Source: Eutreptiella sp. 'Long Island Sound 2002'
Taxonomy: Eukaryota; Euglenozoa; Euglenophyceae; Eutreptiales; Eutreptiaceae
Length of the DNA: 64,000 nucleotides
Reading direction: 5' to 3'
Assembly (NCBI GenBank): GCA_964036045.1
Contig: OZ038399.1
Coordinates: 26,673,349-26,737,348 of the forward strand
Position numbers and translations under genes: made by a program. The stretch's first letter is position 1. Every line of letters begins with the position of its first letter. The notes under the pieces were generated by a model. It worked only from the letters and a program-made list of their open reading frames with translations, ran no database searches and had not been told where the DNA came from. This document shows positions 23,580 through 42,020 of this stretch, one piece after another.

Positions 23580-25855
23580 TCTGTGTGTGTGGGGGGGGGG
23601 GGGGGCTGTCGTGTTACAAAGGGAGTCACCGCCCATGGCATGGGCAGGATTGCGCATGAAGGAGTGGCGATGTCCGAGCAGGTGAAAACGAAACAGGAAA
23701 CCGCCAAACTCTCTCCCTCATCCGCCAAGCTCCCTTAACTGCTGATCCTTTGAAGAAAAACTGCATACGGTGTGCACTTGCTTCTTCAGGCCTGCCCACA
23801 CCTCAGCAACGCCTTCAGGGACGTAGCAAGGTGTTTTTTGTCAGTACAACTCAAGGTGGTCTCAAGGTCTCTCAAGGCGATGTTTTCGTGAACCACAACC
23901 GCTGTTGGCGAATCGCCAACCGCTGTGAGATACCACCACCCGCTGTAGGTCCTTACCAACTGTCGTCCACGGAACGCCAACTTCATCAAATGCACTCTGC
24001 AGCAGCTGTTGATCATCGACAAACAGCCGAAGCTGAGTCTACAAAGACAATCCTGGTACAACTTCAGGGATGGTTTGATATCGGGCCTTGTTTGCGTCTG
24101 AAGAAGGCATTCCATTTTCGTAGTCCACTCGCAATTGCAAGGGGCTTCGCAGAATCTTGATTTGACATCAGACAACGCTTTTGACTGTTCACCTGCCTGA
24201 AAAGTATTTGCCGGGGGAATTGTTGATACAATGAGCATCACCCCAACCAGTACACAGCAGACCATCAATTCTGTCTGAAGCTGGTCAGAAATCCACTCGT
24301 TGCACAAAGACTACTCTAAGTTCTGCCGTACTACGCTACGAAAACTGTCTGACTGCTGCGTAGTGCTGGTCCGGTCACACTTTGCTGCCCACTCTACACA
24401 CCCCACACCCCACACCGAAGAACCCGGACGGTGAGCACCGTGAAAGGCCGTGGACAGCGTTGCAGGGTTGTAGAGGGTTGTGGAATGCTGCAGATGATTG
24501 AAGTGCAAATGCTGTTGCGGTCCTCTCCATACTGCTATGCGGCAATGACAATCGGTGCACGACTGTACCCTCACGACATCAATCTGAGTGCGTGACTCTC
24601 AACTGCCCTGCCTCGTGGACAGGGGTTCACCAGGAAGGCATGCCTGCATACTGGCGTCCATCTCAGGCCGAGGTACACGAAATTGGGCACCGAAGATTGT
24701 GCATGTGAGTACATATACTTATGCACGGTGCAGGTCCGACCCGCCTGCTGTACCTCCTACCCACAGTGGCTCACCCTGCGGGCCCTGGCGCACGCCTGTC
24801 AAACAAACTTGCAGTTGCTACAGCGTTTCTGTTTATAGATACGTTCATACATGCATTGATGTACGGGGACCATATCACACGTGACCTTACCATACCACAC
24901 ATGACCTTACCACGTTGCGCGCCACATGCCGCCAAACTACTCAGCCCTGGCAGTGCCAGTGTTCAGCTGCCACCGACCTGTGCAGCAACATGGCATGCCA
25001 GGCTATCAATCATGTGCGTGCTGCAGTATTCCCATGCAATCCTTGACGACATGAACACAGTGATACTCTTGAAAGCGGACACACGCGACATCAAAGCTTC
25101 AAAAAGTTAATACGTGGGTATGCCCCAAGCAACACAAAACTGGAGGTATCCAGGCCAGCAGTACCAAGCACCAAGCCAAGTGCTCTTTCAGCCATTAGTA
25201 TTGAGCTGCGTGTCGACGACTCCCAATAGGGCTGGGGCACTGTGGTGACATCTAACGAAATGACAGACGCTCACCACCTGTTGGCTGATGAGGGCACCTG
25301 CTTGCTGAGGACCCCCCATTCCCCGAGCCGATGGGTACCCCAGTGTGAAGGCGTTCTCCAGCATACCCCCGGCACACACGTGTGCACACAGGCATGCACA
25401 GGCTTACGCATATACAGGCACGCGCAGGCACGCGCAGGCGTGCACAGGTATACACACGCAGGATCGATACAATGTCGGGCTGGGAGGGTACGCATTGTCT
25501 CGTGGGATGGGGGGGAGTGAACCATGAAAGCGGGCATGGGGGCATTGCAGAGGCTGTTCATCAGGAATCACGCATCCTTATGACATCCAGACGTTCTGCG
25601 ATCTCAAGCAAAAGCAACACCCACTGGGTCGCCCCGAGAAAAGTCGGGACCCCTGTCGCAGCACCATCCAGAAACACCCGCGGCACACCAATCGCCCCCC
25701 CTTCCCCCGTGACCCTTTGCCGCTCATGCCTCTGCTCCACAGCGCGCACTGCCAGCACTGCCGTTGCCCTTGCTCACCCACGTCATCCCCAACCCGTCGC
25801 GGCATCTCAGGCATCGCCCATCGCAACGTCAAGCACCTCGGCGCTGGGCACTGCC
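21892..25855. other. No gene identified; microsatellite and short repeats
   Basis: Contents seen are an ATC triplet run at 23549-23580, a G run of about 15 at 23591-23605, and a GGTTG/CAACC palindromic patch at 23900-23935. An ACACGCAGGC-type direct repeat lies near 25375-25460. A 173-codon minus-strand frame at 23786-24307 has a hydrophobic N-terminal segment (LMVCCVLVGVMLIVS) and many cysteines; it could be a membrane or secreted protein, but nothing else supports it. Confidence 0.4.
23549..23605. repeat. ATC microsatellite followed by GT and poly-G runs
   Basis: About ten ATC triplets are followed by CTCTGTGTGTGT and a run of some 15 G. On the minus strand it reads through as poly-Met and on the plus strand as poly-Ile or poly-Ser. 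It is not coding. Confidence 0.9.
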
Positions 25856-32602
<6,747 letters not shown>

Positions 32603-32850
32603 CTATTTCTTGACCAATACTGACAAGATTGGTGACCTAGGGTGGTTGGGAAATCGAGGTGATTTGGATCTTGTAAACGCACTGCCTGCCGCTTTTTCAG
32701 CTCAGTCAAAATGCATGCAAAATCTGCTTTGGACTAATCAGTGGCTTGCTCCTGCCCTCTCGTCAGTCCACCAAGACAGTAAAATCTGAAGACTGCTTCA
32801 AATAGATAAGATGTGGGTGCAGGTGAGCGGGGATTGGGTCCTTGGGGCCT
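32603..32850. repeat. Inverted dispersed repeat, copy 1 (partner 37606-37842)
   Basis: Read forward, this matches the reverse complement of 37606-37842 over about 235 bases: TTTCTTGACCAATACTGACA, CAGCTCAGTCAAAATGCATG, GGCTTGCTCCTGCCCTCT, GAAGACTGCTTCAAATAG, GGTGCAGGTGAGCGGGGATT. Copy 2 carries an expansion of ATTAGTCG units that copy 1 lacks, while copy 1 has about 45 extra bases after GGTGACC. Confidence 0.85.
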
Positions 32851-32916
32851 GATCTTCGGCGATAAGCCTGGCCCCAAAAGGGAAGCAGGTACGAGGACCA
32901 TGAAGCAATGGGGGGG

Positions 32917-33124
32917 TTTTCGCACAGCGCGGGCACAGCGCCAATCATTACGTTGTTTATCCCGGGAACACCCCTGAAAGCCACCCCCCTACAGAAGGAT
33001 GCATGATCCATTCAAAACCGCATCGGGGGGTACAGAATTCAGGACCCTGGGACCCATGGCTACCGGGGGTGAAAACCAGCCAACTTTTCGCACAGCGCGG
33101 GCACAGTGCACGGTGTGCCCCCAA
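32917..33124. repeat. GC-rich-terminus dispersed element, copy 1
   Basis: It is bounded on the left by TTTTCGCACAGCGCGGGCAC (32917) followed by AGCGCCAAT-ATTACG, and on the right by TTTTCGCACAGCGCGGGCAC (33085) followed by AGTGCACGGT and GCCCCCA. The interior shares CCTGAAA, CCA-CC, GGATCATGCA-like and ATTCAAAAC segments with 34632-34951. The termini are direct repeats. No coding sequence is present. Confidence 0.65.
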
Positions 33125-34631
33125 TTGAACCATACTCAAACTGTGAGGATGTTCTCCTCCAGCTTTGCTGCTGAGTGCCTTCCACCCATCCAACAACGGG
33201 GGCCTCTTCACCATCCTGGAGACTGGGGCAGTCCGATAACGGCTGGCTTTACAGTGTACGACTGGTGTCTGGTGCCCTGTTACTTGTGTGGCCTGCCTGC
33301 TGATCAAGGTTGTCCGCGGTGGGAGGTGGGGGGGGGGGGGGGCTTAGGGGGGTGTCATGGATGAGCGTGGAATGTGGAACTGCCCCAGTTGGGTCCACTC
33401 CCGGCAAAGAGCAGATGGAATACAATAGGGCATTGTGGTGGGCGACATAAACCTCGGAATAACTGGATTGTCCTGGGGTCACTGGGTCTTTCCGATAGTA
33501 ACTTGGCCTATCAACATCCCATGTCCCACCAGTGAACCGGGAAAAACCCAAACATCCCCCTAAACCCGTGGCATGAAGTCCAATGGTGTAAAACCTTCTC
33601 CTGGCTGCTCTGCTGATGCGCTTTGCACACATGGTCTGTTAGGATGTGCTGATTGTCCCGTGCAGGCTCTGGTGGCCTCAGGGGCATGAAATGCACGAAA
33701 ATGGATCGGTTAATATAAATCCAGCGGCCCGCAGTTGTTCCATTTTTTGGGGGGGGGGGCGGGCTTTATACTGGAAGCAACTGCTGCCGAGCGGTTGGTT
33801 ATGGAGTCTCCTGATGAAAGCCCGTAGTGAGCATGTGAGCTTGCGGCTCCAATATTCAAGGCATCGCGTGAGATGACCCGGTGTCGGTTGTTGCTTCCAT
33901 GCCCTTTTTGCTCCTTTCGGGTCACATGGCACCGCTGCGCAATGTCTACCCCTACATTCTCCTGATTTTTTGTCGCAGAAGCATTTGCCGCACCTTTGGC
34001 GCCCTGATGCTCCATGCTCCATGCTCCTTGATGATGATGATTGACTGTGATCAAGAATGTGCTAGAACAAAAACAAAAACAGCGACAACGTGCGAAAATA
34101 CGGAAGGACGGGGCTGCGCTGGGGCTGCAGTGTGTCTCTGCGTGTTGTGGAAGCATCAAATTCGGGAAGGAGATCCATATGGGCCAGCAGGGAGCAGTGC
34201 CGGTGCCACAATACGATGACCTCAGGCACCGCAGTATAGTGGTGATGCGCTTCAGGAATGTTACGCATGTTGGTAGCGGGCCCAATGCACCACCCTTCCC
34301 CCTCAAGGACAATGAAATGAACGCAACATTGCTGTGTTAACTCCCAATACAGCATGCTACCTTCCGCGTACCCGAGCACCATCTAACTCCAGTGCGGAAT
34401 GTGCAAGTACATGATGTGCGCCGGCAACGACCCATGTTCTGTCCCACGGTCAACCAGCACAAAAATTTTTTGCACCCCATGAGCACCGTTCCCATGCCCT
34501 ACCACCCTGCACCGCCACGTTCACCCCTCAGCCCTCACTCTACAATGCCTTACTGGCCTTGCCACAACGTGCAACACGATATAGGTCCATATCAACAAAG
34601 TTCTACAACTGACGGCGTCACACAGGGGGCG
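33125..34631. other. No gene identified
   Basis: G runs lie at 33331-33342 and 33749-33760. Minus-strand frames at 33249-33632 and 33710-34312 are long enough to notice but lack any family motif. Confidence 0.35.
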
Positions 34632-34951
34632 TTTTCGCACAGCGCGGGCACAGCGCGCGCACAGCGCCAATTATTACGGTGATTATCCAGGTAACAACCC
34701 TGAAAACCAGCCACCTGTGGAATCATGCACAAGCAATTCAAAACTCAAAAATTCAAACATCTGATGCTTGCCATGGGTCCCAGGGACCTAAATTCTGCCC
34801 CCTATAGCCCCGTCCACTTCAGCAGCCATTCAATGACGTCCTTTCAATCTTCTGAACTTACCGAACTCCCGGCGGTGGAGAACAGTCAACTTTTCGCACA
34901 GCGCGCGCACAGCGCGTGCACAGCGCGCGCACAGCGCACGGTACGCCCCCA
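34632..34951. repeat. GC-rich-terminus dispersed element, copy 2
   Basis: It has the same boundary motif as copy 1 at both ends (TTTTCGCACAGCGCGGGCAC at 34632; TTTTCGCACAGCGCGCGCAC at 34891). At each end the CGCACAG unit is repeated two to four times as GCGCGxGCACA. The internal segment CTTGCCATGGGTCCCAGGGA also resembles 36711-36850. Confidence 0.65.
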
Positions 34952-37396
34952 CAATACCACCCCCCCATTCCAGGCACCAAGCGTCGGCCACCCACACCCA
35001 ATATCATGCAATGGCTTCAAATTTTCGCATCCATTTCTAGAACAGTGGCACTGGAACTGAGTTCGGTGACAACATGTGCTTGGTGCTCGTGCCGATTTCA
35101 TGAGATGCCCGCCAAGACCCACTATTTGATGGCTTCCCACAACATTTCCTAGTCACGCGATGGCTTTGCTAGCAATGTAAGGAACAACGCTGCACAAGGA
35201 ATAGGTCACCGACGTGCGACCCGTCACGTGTTTGGTCAGACACACCTGCACAAACTACACTGTCAACCTACCCACCACACATTGCGCCCAATGAGCCGTA
35301 TACTCCCGGAGATTTGCCTGGCACTATCCACTTATGGGACTCGCTCGACAACACAAATTGTGTGTGAAAGCTGTGAAGACATGGGCCCCCAAGAGCCCCC
35401 ACTTATTGGCGTCCTTGGACGCCACCTCATACGAAAAGCCACTGCATAGGAACGTGGCTCCCCACGGGCACCACAGTGCACTCCTGCCCCGGGAAACCCC
35501 ATCTTTCGTGCCTAGTCAAGACTCATTACGGCAGAGTTGCTGACTTTTGTTGTGCGTCTTCGGTACCCAGTCCCACTGTGCCCGTGTTTGTTCACCATCG
35601 CAGGGCACCGCACTGCCCAGCAGTCCACTGCACCGCCCCGCACTGTGCAGGACTACAGTGCCCTACGCACTGCATCTGGACCACACGACAGAGCACGGCA
35701 CGCACAGCACACTGAGGGAGTACAACAATCTCAACTATTGTCATTGCATGCGTTGTTCTGGATTGGCAAACCCATGAAGCCCAACTTCACTACCACTGGA
35801 CCCTGTGCATGACCCTGCCTCATGGCGTGTTGTTGGTGGCAGTGGCGGTAGCCATGTACACATGACGCATCCCATGTCAGCCCCAGAGCCTTGCATACAG
35901 AGCTGAGGCTGGAGAACCAACGTATGAGCTGCGTTGGGTACTGGTCGACCGGGTGGGGAGTTAGGGGTCGAGACGTCTGTATTTGTGGGAAGTGGGTAGG
36001 CCATCGCAGCGTGGAATTAGATGGGGGCGGAAGGGACCGTGTACCCGGGGCTGTATCCGATGCAGAGGCATGGCGTTGGCGAGCAGGACACAGGCGGGGC
36101 CATGCGCCACGGGTCATGCGTCAGGAGGGCAGGCAATCCTCACAGGGCTGTTCTAATGGGCCGGTGCCGTGCTGCAAATCGCCCTCTTGTGCCCCCGGCG
36201 CCATCCTCCCATGCAGCACCCCCGACCAGACCATCCACACAATCCAGTGAAAAGCGTCCGTTCCGGGAAGCACCTCCACCACCGCGCGCACTGCCTGCGC
36301 TGTTTCTTTCAATGAATTCCGTTTGAAATGCTTTCAAGGCCACGTTTTGCCTTCTGGACCCTTTTGGTGGTGCATAATGTGGAGTAGGCATATTGGCAGG
36401 TCTCTGAGACACCGCCTGCCTTCAATGGCCTAAGGGAGGGGTGTGTTCTGCACACAGGGTAGGGTCACTGAGTCATGCCTAGTAGTCCCATGGGCGCTGT
36501 GAGGCCACACAAAACCACCTTTAGGCATTTGCAGCCTTTGAAATCACCCTCCCATTATCCCCTTTGGGCGATGCAGCTTTTCATCAACGGTCGTACAACT
36601 TGCACAACCTCGAAACGGCAACACAGCGTCAGCACAGCATCCTGTCTGATGGCAGACGTGCAATCCCTGATATGATTGCTGGCATACCAAGAGTTTTACT
36701 TTTCTCGTCTGATGCTTGCCAAAGGACCAAGGGTTCCAATTTGTGCACCTATCGACCCCTGGCGGCATACCAGGAATTCTTAATTTCCATTGTGAAGCTT
36801 GCCATAGGTCCCAGGGTCGCAATTTCTGCAGCTACCAACCCTGGCTGCCAAGCATCAGCGCGGTGGGAAAAAGTCTTGTCATTGCTGCTTGATTGCCCTC
36901 TCACAAAAAATCATTCATGGTCGTCTGCAATCAGTTTCAGCAACACGTCCAGTCCCACGGACAGCTCCTGGCGCTCGCGCCGTGTCTGCACCTCGCATGG
37001 ACCGCGTCGCAAGTGCCTCCCACGTGAGGAGCCGCGTCAAGCGCTCATCTATTGGCGCATGCAGCCCAAAGCATAGGGTATGCAAGGGGTATCTGCACCT
37101 CCCAGGCCCGGTCCCATGTGCAAGCCGTGACCCGAACCAACCCGTTGTTCGTCCAGGAACGAAGAGGCAGTCCCGAAACCATCACACCAAACCCGTTGGG
37201 GCTCTCCAAGCCCCTTGACGTCCTGAAACCCCCCTCTGCGAATGTCGTCAACATGTCAGCCCCCCCCCCATGGCCCGCCTTGAGCGGCCATTGCCCGGGG
37301 ACCCCGGGACGACCGACATGAGTAATATGCTACAAAGTGTCTATCTAGTCCCATATCATATCAAACTGGCCTTTTATTGGAGCGTTGTGTCCCGTA
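34952..37396. other. No complete gene identified; possible terminal exon on minus strand
   Basis: A diverged tandem pair lies at about 36711-36770 and 36795-36850 (CTTGCCAWAGG, CCAGGGT-type, AATTT-TGCA, CTACC-ACCC). On the minus strand near 36940-37000 a frame reads VQTRRERQELSVGLDVLL and ends KLIADDHE plus stop. It is protein-like and could be a terminal exon, but I see no partner exon. A C run lies at 37260-37269. Confidence 0.35.
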
Positions 37397-40083
37397 TCAC
37401 GGCTTGTCAGTCTTCTGAATCTCTCGCACAGTGTCAGTCAGGCCCCCACGGAAAAAGTTCTCGTGCCACTTGTTCCGGAAGTCGTTCTTCTCTGCAAGCG
37501 TGAAGGAGTTGGTGGCGTTCTCGTACTGCTCCAAGTACTGCTTCTGCTTTGTCCCCCTGTTAGGATACAGTGGCACAGGGTCAGACTGTAATTTCGTTGG
37601 CATCTGGCAACCCAAGGAACCAATCCCCGCTCACCTGCACCCACATCTTATCTATTTGAAGCAGTCTTCAGATTGTACTGTCATGGTGGACTGACCAGAG
37701 GGCAGGAGCAAGCCACTGATTAGTCGATTTAGTCGATTAGTCAGATTAGTCGATTAGTCGATAGCAGATTTTGCATGCATTTTGACTGAGCTGAAAAAGT
37801 GGCAAGGTCACCAATCTTGTCAGTATTGGTCAAGAAATAATGTGTGTATGTGTGGTCGGAAAGCCAGGAACACCATATTACAGAGGAAGACCTGCATGGG
37901 TCTGCAGGTTAGCTGGCACGGTGGAGGGCTTGTCTGTCTTCACTGCCACGTCAAGCGGCTGAAAAAGGTACCCCCCTGCAGCGGTCCCCTCGCCCAGGTC
38001 AGAGTCTCTGTGAGGGAGATGTCTATGAGCATTCCGGTCCTGCATGGCCGTGCCGCTCCAGACGCCTCTCCAGGCGCTGGCGCATGCTCAGCATCTCCAG
38101 GGGAGGGTGTTCCCTCCTGCGCTTGGCTCCTGCCCCCTCCCTGTACTATGCGTGCTGCGAGTGCGTCCCTCCCGATCTCGTCCGCATAGTCATGCGGCTC
38201 TTGGCGGCTGGGGTATCCCCTCCTGCCGGTGTATGTCGGCTGACCAAGCGCCGTCCCAGCCATCTCGGCCTTGGCGTGCAGGCGCGGGGGTGGCCCTGAT
38301 GTCCCCGGGCGCAGCAGTATTGTACCCTCCCCCCCCCTCGCGCAAGCACGGCCAAGGTCAGAAAAACAACGGTCACACGGGGTCCCCGTGCGTAGACAAG
38401 CCCGTGCTTGCGCGCGACGCGCAACACAAAGAGACACTGCACACAGAAAACCTGCCCGTACCCCACACCAAGCACATCACTCACAAACATGGCACTAGAA
38501 CACAACGTGTAGGCAAAATTCAGCATGGTCCTCATGTCCTTACTGCCCATCAACGGGTACGGAATAGAAACCCTTTCCAACCGCGTAGAAGGACCAATGA
38601 TGGTGGCGGGTGCATGCTCACCGATGGATCGGATGTATGTGACACCCAAGCCAGCGATAGCAACATTTTTCATGGCTAAAAACCACAGCAAAACAATTAC
38701 CATTGGGTTGCAGTACCAATCAGAATGTTGTTGTGAGCAAGAGGAACCATCACAAACATGACCCAGCCCTTCTTTCCCTGTACAATCAGCGCACAATCAC
38801 GAAACAATGAATTTCTGACCATAAAAACGGTAGTCAGAAAAACCCATCAAAACAACGGTCACACGGGGTCTTCATGCTTAGACAAGGCCGTGCTTGCGCA
38901 AGGGGGGGGGGGGGTACGCCTCTGTGTGTGATGGTGCATGCGGTGCACGGGGGGGCATGCTTCTCACGTATCCAGGACTTGGGCCGTCGCTGTCGCTCCT
39001 GGCCCTGCCCCTCGCTGCGGGGGCGAAAAAACCATAGCTGCTGCCGTGGGGCGCGCTATCACCCCCTCCCGGCTGTCCCTGTGTTGGAAAACATGTTCGG
39101 AAGGGACACCTACCCCCCCCCCTTGTATAAGCTACGCCAATGTACACAGTTTTTACGGTCCCTACGCCTACTGTAGCTTGGACAAGGGCGTGGCTTGCGC
39201 GTAACACATACAACTCCCAACACACACGTGCGCAGGCCACATGCGCTGAAATTGGCAATTCAAGACATATGGAATGCATCAGACTCAAAAAAAAAAAAAT
39301 TCCTGGTGCACAAGCAGGGGGCCACATGTGCTGAAATTGGCAAATGTGACAACAAACCCATCTCTTATGTGGCCACACTACATTTCGTACGTAATTAAAT
39401 CACGTACAAAATTATTATGGTCCCTACGCCTACTGTAGCTTGGACAAGGGCGTGGCTTTTACAGGGGGGGGGGGGGGTTACATGGGTCGGCGGGGTCAGC
39501 TCTCATTCTGAATTACTGCTCGTCAGTGTTTGGCATCCCAGCCGCCAGAAGATCTGGGTCCCTGGATCAGGCCCCTCACCTTGGTGAGAGCCTGGTATAG
39601 CAGCAAAATAGAACTCCAAATGCCAAGTCTGTCCATGCGTAGTTCTGTGGACTTGAACCTCAGGGTTTTTGCATGATTTGAACAACAAAGCAGTGAAGCA
39701 GGGAGACAAGAGAAGTCTTCAGAAGCACGCGGGCACGCACGCACGCATGCACGCACGCACACACACACACACACACACGCACACACACACACACAAACAC
39801 ACAATGAGAACCGCAAAAACAAGAACAGAGCAAGAAAAGCGGTGGAAGAAAACTCCTCAGGAGCTGCAGGGCAGCCCTGGACGTCTTTCGGTCTGTTGAT
39901 GAACAGGATGGCGTGCAGTAATGAGTTCAGTGGCAGTTCGTCCCTTGCTCCCTGACCTGCTCCCGAAATCTGTTCTGTACAATCAACGGACCTTAATGTA
40001 GCCTATGGAGGAGCTTGTGTCTTGACATCCACACACACACGCACGCACGCCCGCCCGCCCGCACGCACGCACGCACGCACGCG

Positions 40084-40124
<41 letters not shown>

Positions 40125-40360
40125 GCACGCACACACACATACACATACCTTTTGCACTCCTGAAGGTCCTCCTGCCAGACTTTGCACTGCAGCGCTGGGT
40201 CAACTGATTCTCTGGCGCATACCCTGTACCTTTCAACGTATTCTTCACAAAGGGACGAGACCTTCAGTGAAGTCTGCGGAATATCAAACATCGCCGTTTT
40301 CTGGGCAATTGGGTGGGACACCCACCAGACGGACTCGTCACGCTTCGTGTAGGAATCCAT
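37397..40360 (-). CDS. Twin-CX9C (CHCH-type) mitochondrial protein, two exons
   Basis: Exon 1 is 40360-40149 and exon 2 is 37556-37397. The 2592-bp intron starts GTATGTG and ends CCTAACAG, and the phases (2 then 1) match, giving 123 residues. Cys38-Cys48 and Cys59-Cys69 are both exactly CX9C, the pair that forms the disulfide-locked helical hairpin of CHCH proteins oxidised by Mia40 in the intermembrane space. There is no presequence, as is usual for that import route. The tail EKNDFRNKWHENFF, then GGLTDTVREIQKTDKP, is not one I recognise. It could be a respiratory complex subunit or an assembly factor. Joining of the exons is inferred from phase, splice sites and strand; further exons in the intron are possible. 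The donor lies directly against a GT-rich microsatellite. Confidence 0.65.
37606..37842. repeat. Inverted dispersed repeat, copy 2
   Basis: Reverse-complement partner of 32603-32850, lying 50 bases inside the CHCH intron. It contains a tandem expansion of GATTAGTC-type units at about 37717-37762 that is absent from the partner. Confidence 0.85.
38327..38916. mobile_element. Inverted-repeat element with poly-C/poly-G ends, about 590 bp
   Basis: The left end is a C run followed by TCGCGCAAGCACGGCC. The right end is GGCCGTGCTTGCGCAAG followed by a G run. About 60 bases inside the left end, CACACGGGGTCCCCGTGC then AGACAAGCCCGTGCTTGCGCG forms a hairpin partner of the terminus, and nearly the same segment (ACAACGGTCACACGGGGTC) precedes the right end. 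This plan matches 28007-29813 and 39113-39478 although the sequences differ. It lies in the CHCH intron. No transposase is visible. Confidence 0.6.
39113..39478. mobile_element. Short inverted-repeat element with poly-C/poly-G ends, 366 bp
   Basis: The left end is a C run plus CTTGTATAAGCTACGCC. The right end is GGACAAGGGCGTGGCTTTTACAG-like sequence and a G run. The segment TACGGTCCCTACGCCTACTG followed by TAGCTTGGACAAGGGCGTGG occurs near both ends. The interior carries two ATGTGCTGAAATTGGCAA copies and an A run, shared with 28131-28250. It looks like a MITE-type deletion derivative of the 28007 element. Confidence 0.7.
39731..39803. repeat. GCAC/CA microsatellite
   Basis: GCACGCACGCATGCACG changes into about 20 CA units, inside the CHCH intron. 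Confidence 0.95.
40030..40147. repeat. CA/GCAC/GC microsatellite at an intron donor
   Basis: CA, GCAC, CCGC, GCGC and again CA units run to the base next to the CHCH exon 1 donor; on the minus strand the intron opens GTATGTGTATGTGTGTGTGC. Alternating purine-pyrimidine tracts of this kind can adopt Z-DNA. Confidence 0.95.
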
Positions 40361-40502
40361 GTCCAGGCGTCAAGAAGAACACGCTGAGATGGTGACGAGA
40401 ATGGGACTTGAGGTGGGCATCTAGAAACCTGCAGGGACAGTCTTGCTGCCCCATCCCCAACTTCAAGAGCGGCAACGGGCGCTCCTTCCAGTGCCACTAG
40501 CA

Positions 40503-40905
40503 CGGGGGGGCAACTACAATCGGTCCGGATGCGACCCACCCCCCAGCTATCTGTCAAAACTTGCGGGGGGGGGGGGGGATTGGCAGCTCAGACGGGGGGC
40601 AGTCCCAAGGGGGGGGGGGGGCTACGCGCGACCCACTACTACCACATGCATACCTCAAGGGGGTGCGCGTGTCTGGGGGCATGGGGGTATAGAGGTATGT
40701 ATGCGATAATAGCGATTTCTCGTCTTTGCCAGGAAGAAAGTCTTAAGGGTTTTAAGGACCGAAGGCATAGTACCCCGTTCAACTAAGCATGGGACCTGGC
40801 GCCGTTGGCGCCATGGCCCCCGCACCGCTATCTTTCAAATCTGGGGGCGGGGGGGGGGGGGGGGCTGGGGGGGGGTTGCATACAAGGACCGGGCCCGGCC
40901 GCCCC
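40503..40905. repeat. Poly-G-rich dispersed repeat, copy 2
   Basis: Partner of 6015-6425, with the same ordered landmarks including CAGCTATCTGTCAAAACTTG and the GGCGCC-GTT-GGCGCC palindrome. It lies about 140 bases upstream of the CHCH start codon, so it may have displaced or replaced promoter sequence. Confidence 0.7.
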
Positions 40906-41490
40906 CTCCGTGGCCACTAGGGGGAAATAACAGGGCCCATGAATTGTACTTCCACACTCTGCGGCTCAACCTGAACGTCGGATAGGCCGTCTCACTGTGT
41001 GCCCACACTCGTTTCGCCAACTTACACCTGCACGTATCTGCGCATTGCCCACCTGGAGTGCATCGAGCACAGGAAACCATAGGCTGTGGGCAAGGCCCCG
41101 CCAGAGGCCACAGGATGTGGCCCAATCCTGCCAGATGCCACTGGATGTGGCTGTGGTGGTTCTGATTGATTGCATGGCGCTCTGCTGAGTTGCGTCTGCT
41201 TGTGCCTGAGGGAATGTGGTGTTTAACATAGCTGGAGGTTGCAATTGTGACTGCATGCTTCTGAAAAGGCTTTCACCGGAGATCTGTGGCTAGTCGGATG
41301 AAGGATCAAATCTAGGACTTTTGTTTGGCCACAACAACTCTGCCACGCCGTGCTCTGTGCCTATAATATCAATAGAGGGGGACTCTGTGGGAGTCCCTAC
41401 ACAATACATGCATGGTGTGGAGCTTTGGCATAAGTTGAAAGGCCCAATTATTTTACTGGTGGCCCAATTTTTTTTTGTGAACCAAATGAT

Positions 41491-41754
41491 CTAAAAGACA
41501 GAGTTGTGAATGAAAGCATGCAAATTGGACACCGTTGTCCTTACAAAACTCCACTGGTTTGCTTGCGTGTTTCCCTGGGCAAAGGCAATCCAATCCCTTA
41601 GGTGATGTCCGACTCTGTTGAAATCTGTTGTCATACTTCTTTTGTGGGAAACGAACTCAGAAATGCAACATATGAACATCCCTTTCTCAGTGCGTCTTTT
41701 TAATGGTACATCATTGTAATGTGGCCGAAAGGTAGTGCAACTCTTGCTTTTCAT
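41491..41754 (-). CDS. Hypothetical 87-codon frame
   Basis: The frame is less GC-rich than its surroundings and its residues look protein-like: RPHYNDVPLKRRTEKGMF, then FNRVGHHLRDWIAFAQGN and SNLHAFIH. It ends in a normal stop. I do not recognise a family and see no partner exon. It could be a transposon fragment. Confidence 0.25.
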   Translation of the reverse strand: MKSKSCTTFRPHYNDVPLKRRTEKGMFICCISEFVSHKRSMTTDFNRVGHHLRDWIAFAQGNTQANQWSFVRTTVSNLHAFIHNSVF

Positions 41755-41859
41755 TCTTTGAGTTTAAGTCCTTAAGCCGTGGGATGGGGCAAATAAGCAG
41801 CGATGAGGAAGCCATGAACATGGGAGAGGCCGCAGAGTGCAAACTGCAGGGGGTTTGCA

Positions 41860-41860
<1 letters not shown>

Positions 41861-41892
<32 letters not shown>

Positions 41893-41894
41893 TA
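41861..41894. repeat. CAGA tetranucleotide microsatellite
   Basis: About seven CAGA/GACA units, 85 bases before an AAC run and 130 before the large tandem array. Confidence 0.9.
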
Positions 41895-41970
41895 GGAGGG
41901 GGGCCGCGCACTTTGTGGCCGCTGCAAGCACCAAGGCTAGAAATGAACTCTTCGCTACTTACAAGCATAA

Positions 41971-41975
41971 AAACC

Positions 41976-42019
<44 letters not shown>

Positions 42020-42020
42020 C
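41971..42020. repeat. AAC trinucleotide microsatellite bordering the tandem array
   Basis: About 15 AAC units end exactly where the minisatellite begins at 42021. Confidence 0.9.

Noticed and set aside
37940-38437. 165-codon minus-strand frame in the CHCH intron
   Set aside because: It crosses a C run and the end of the inverted-repeat element; residues look partly protein-like but no family or conserved boundary supports it.
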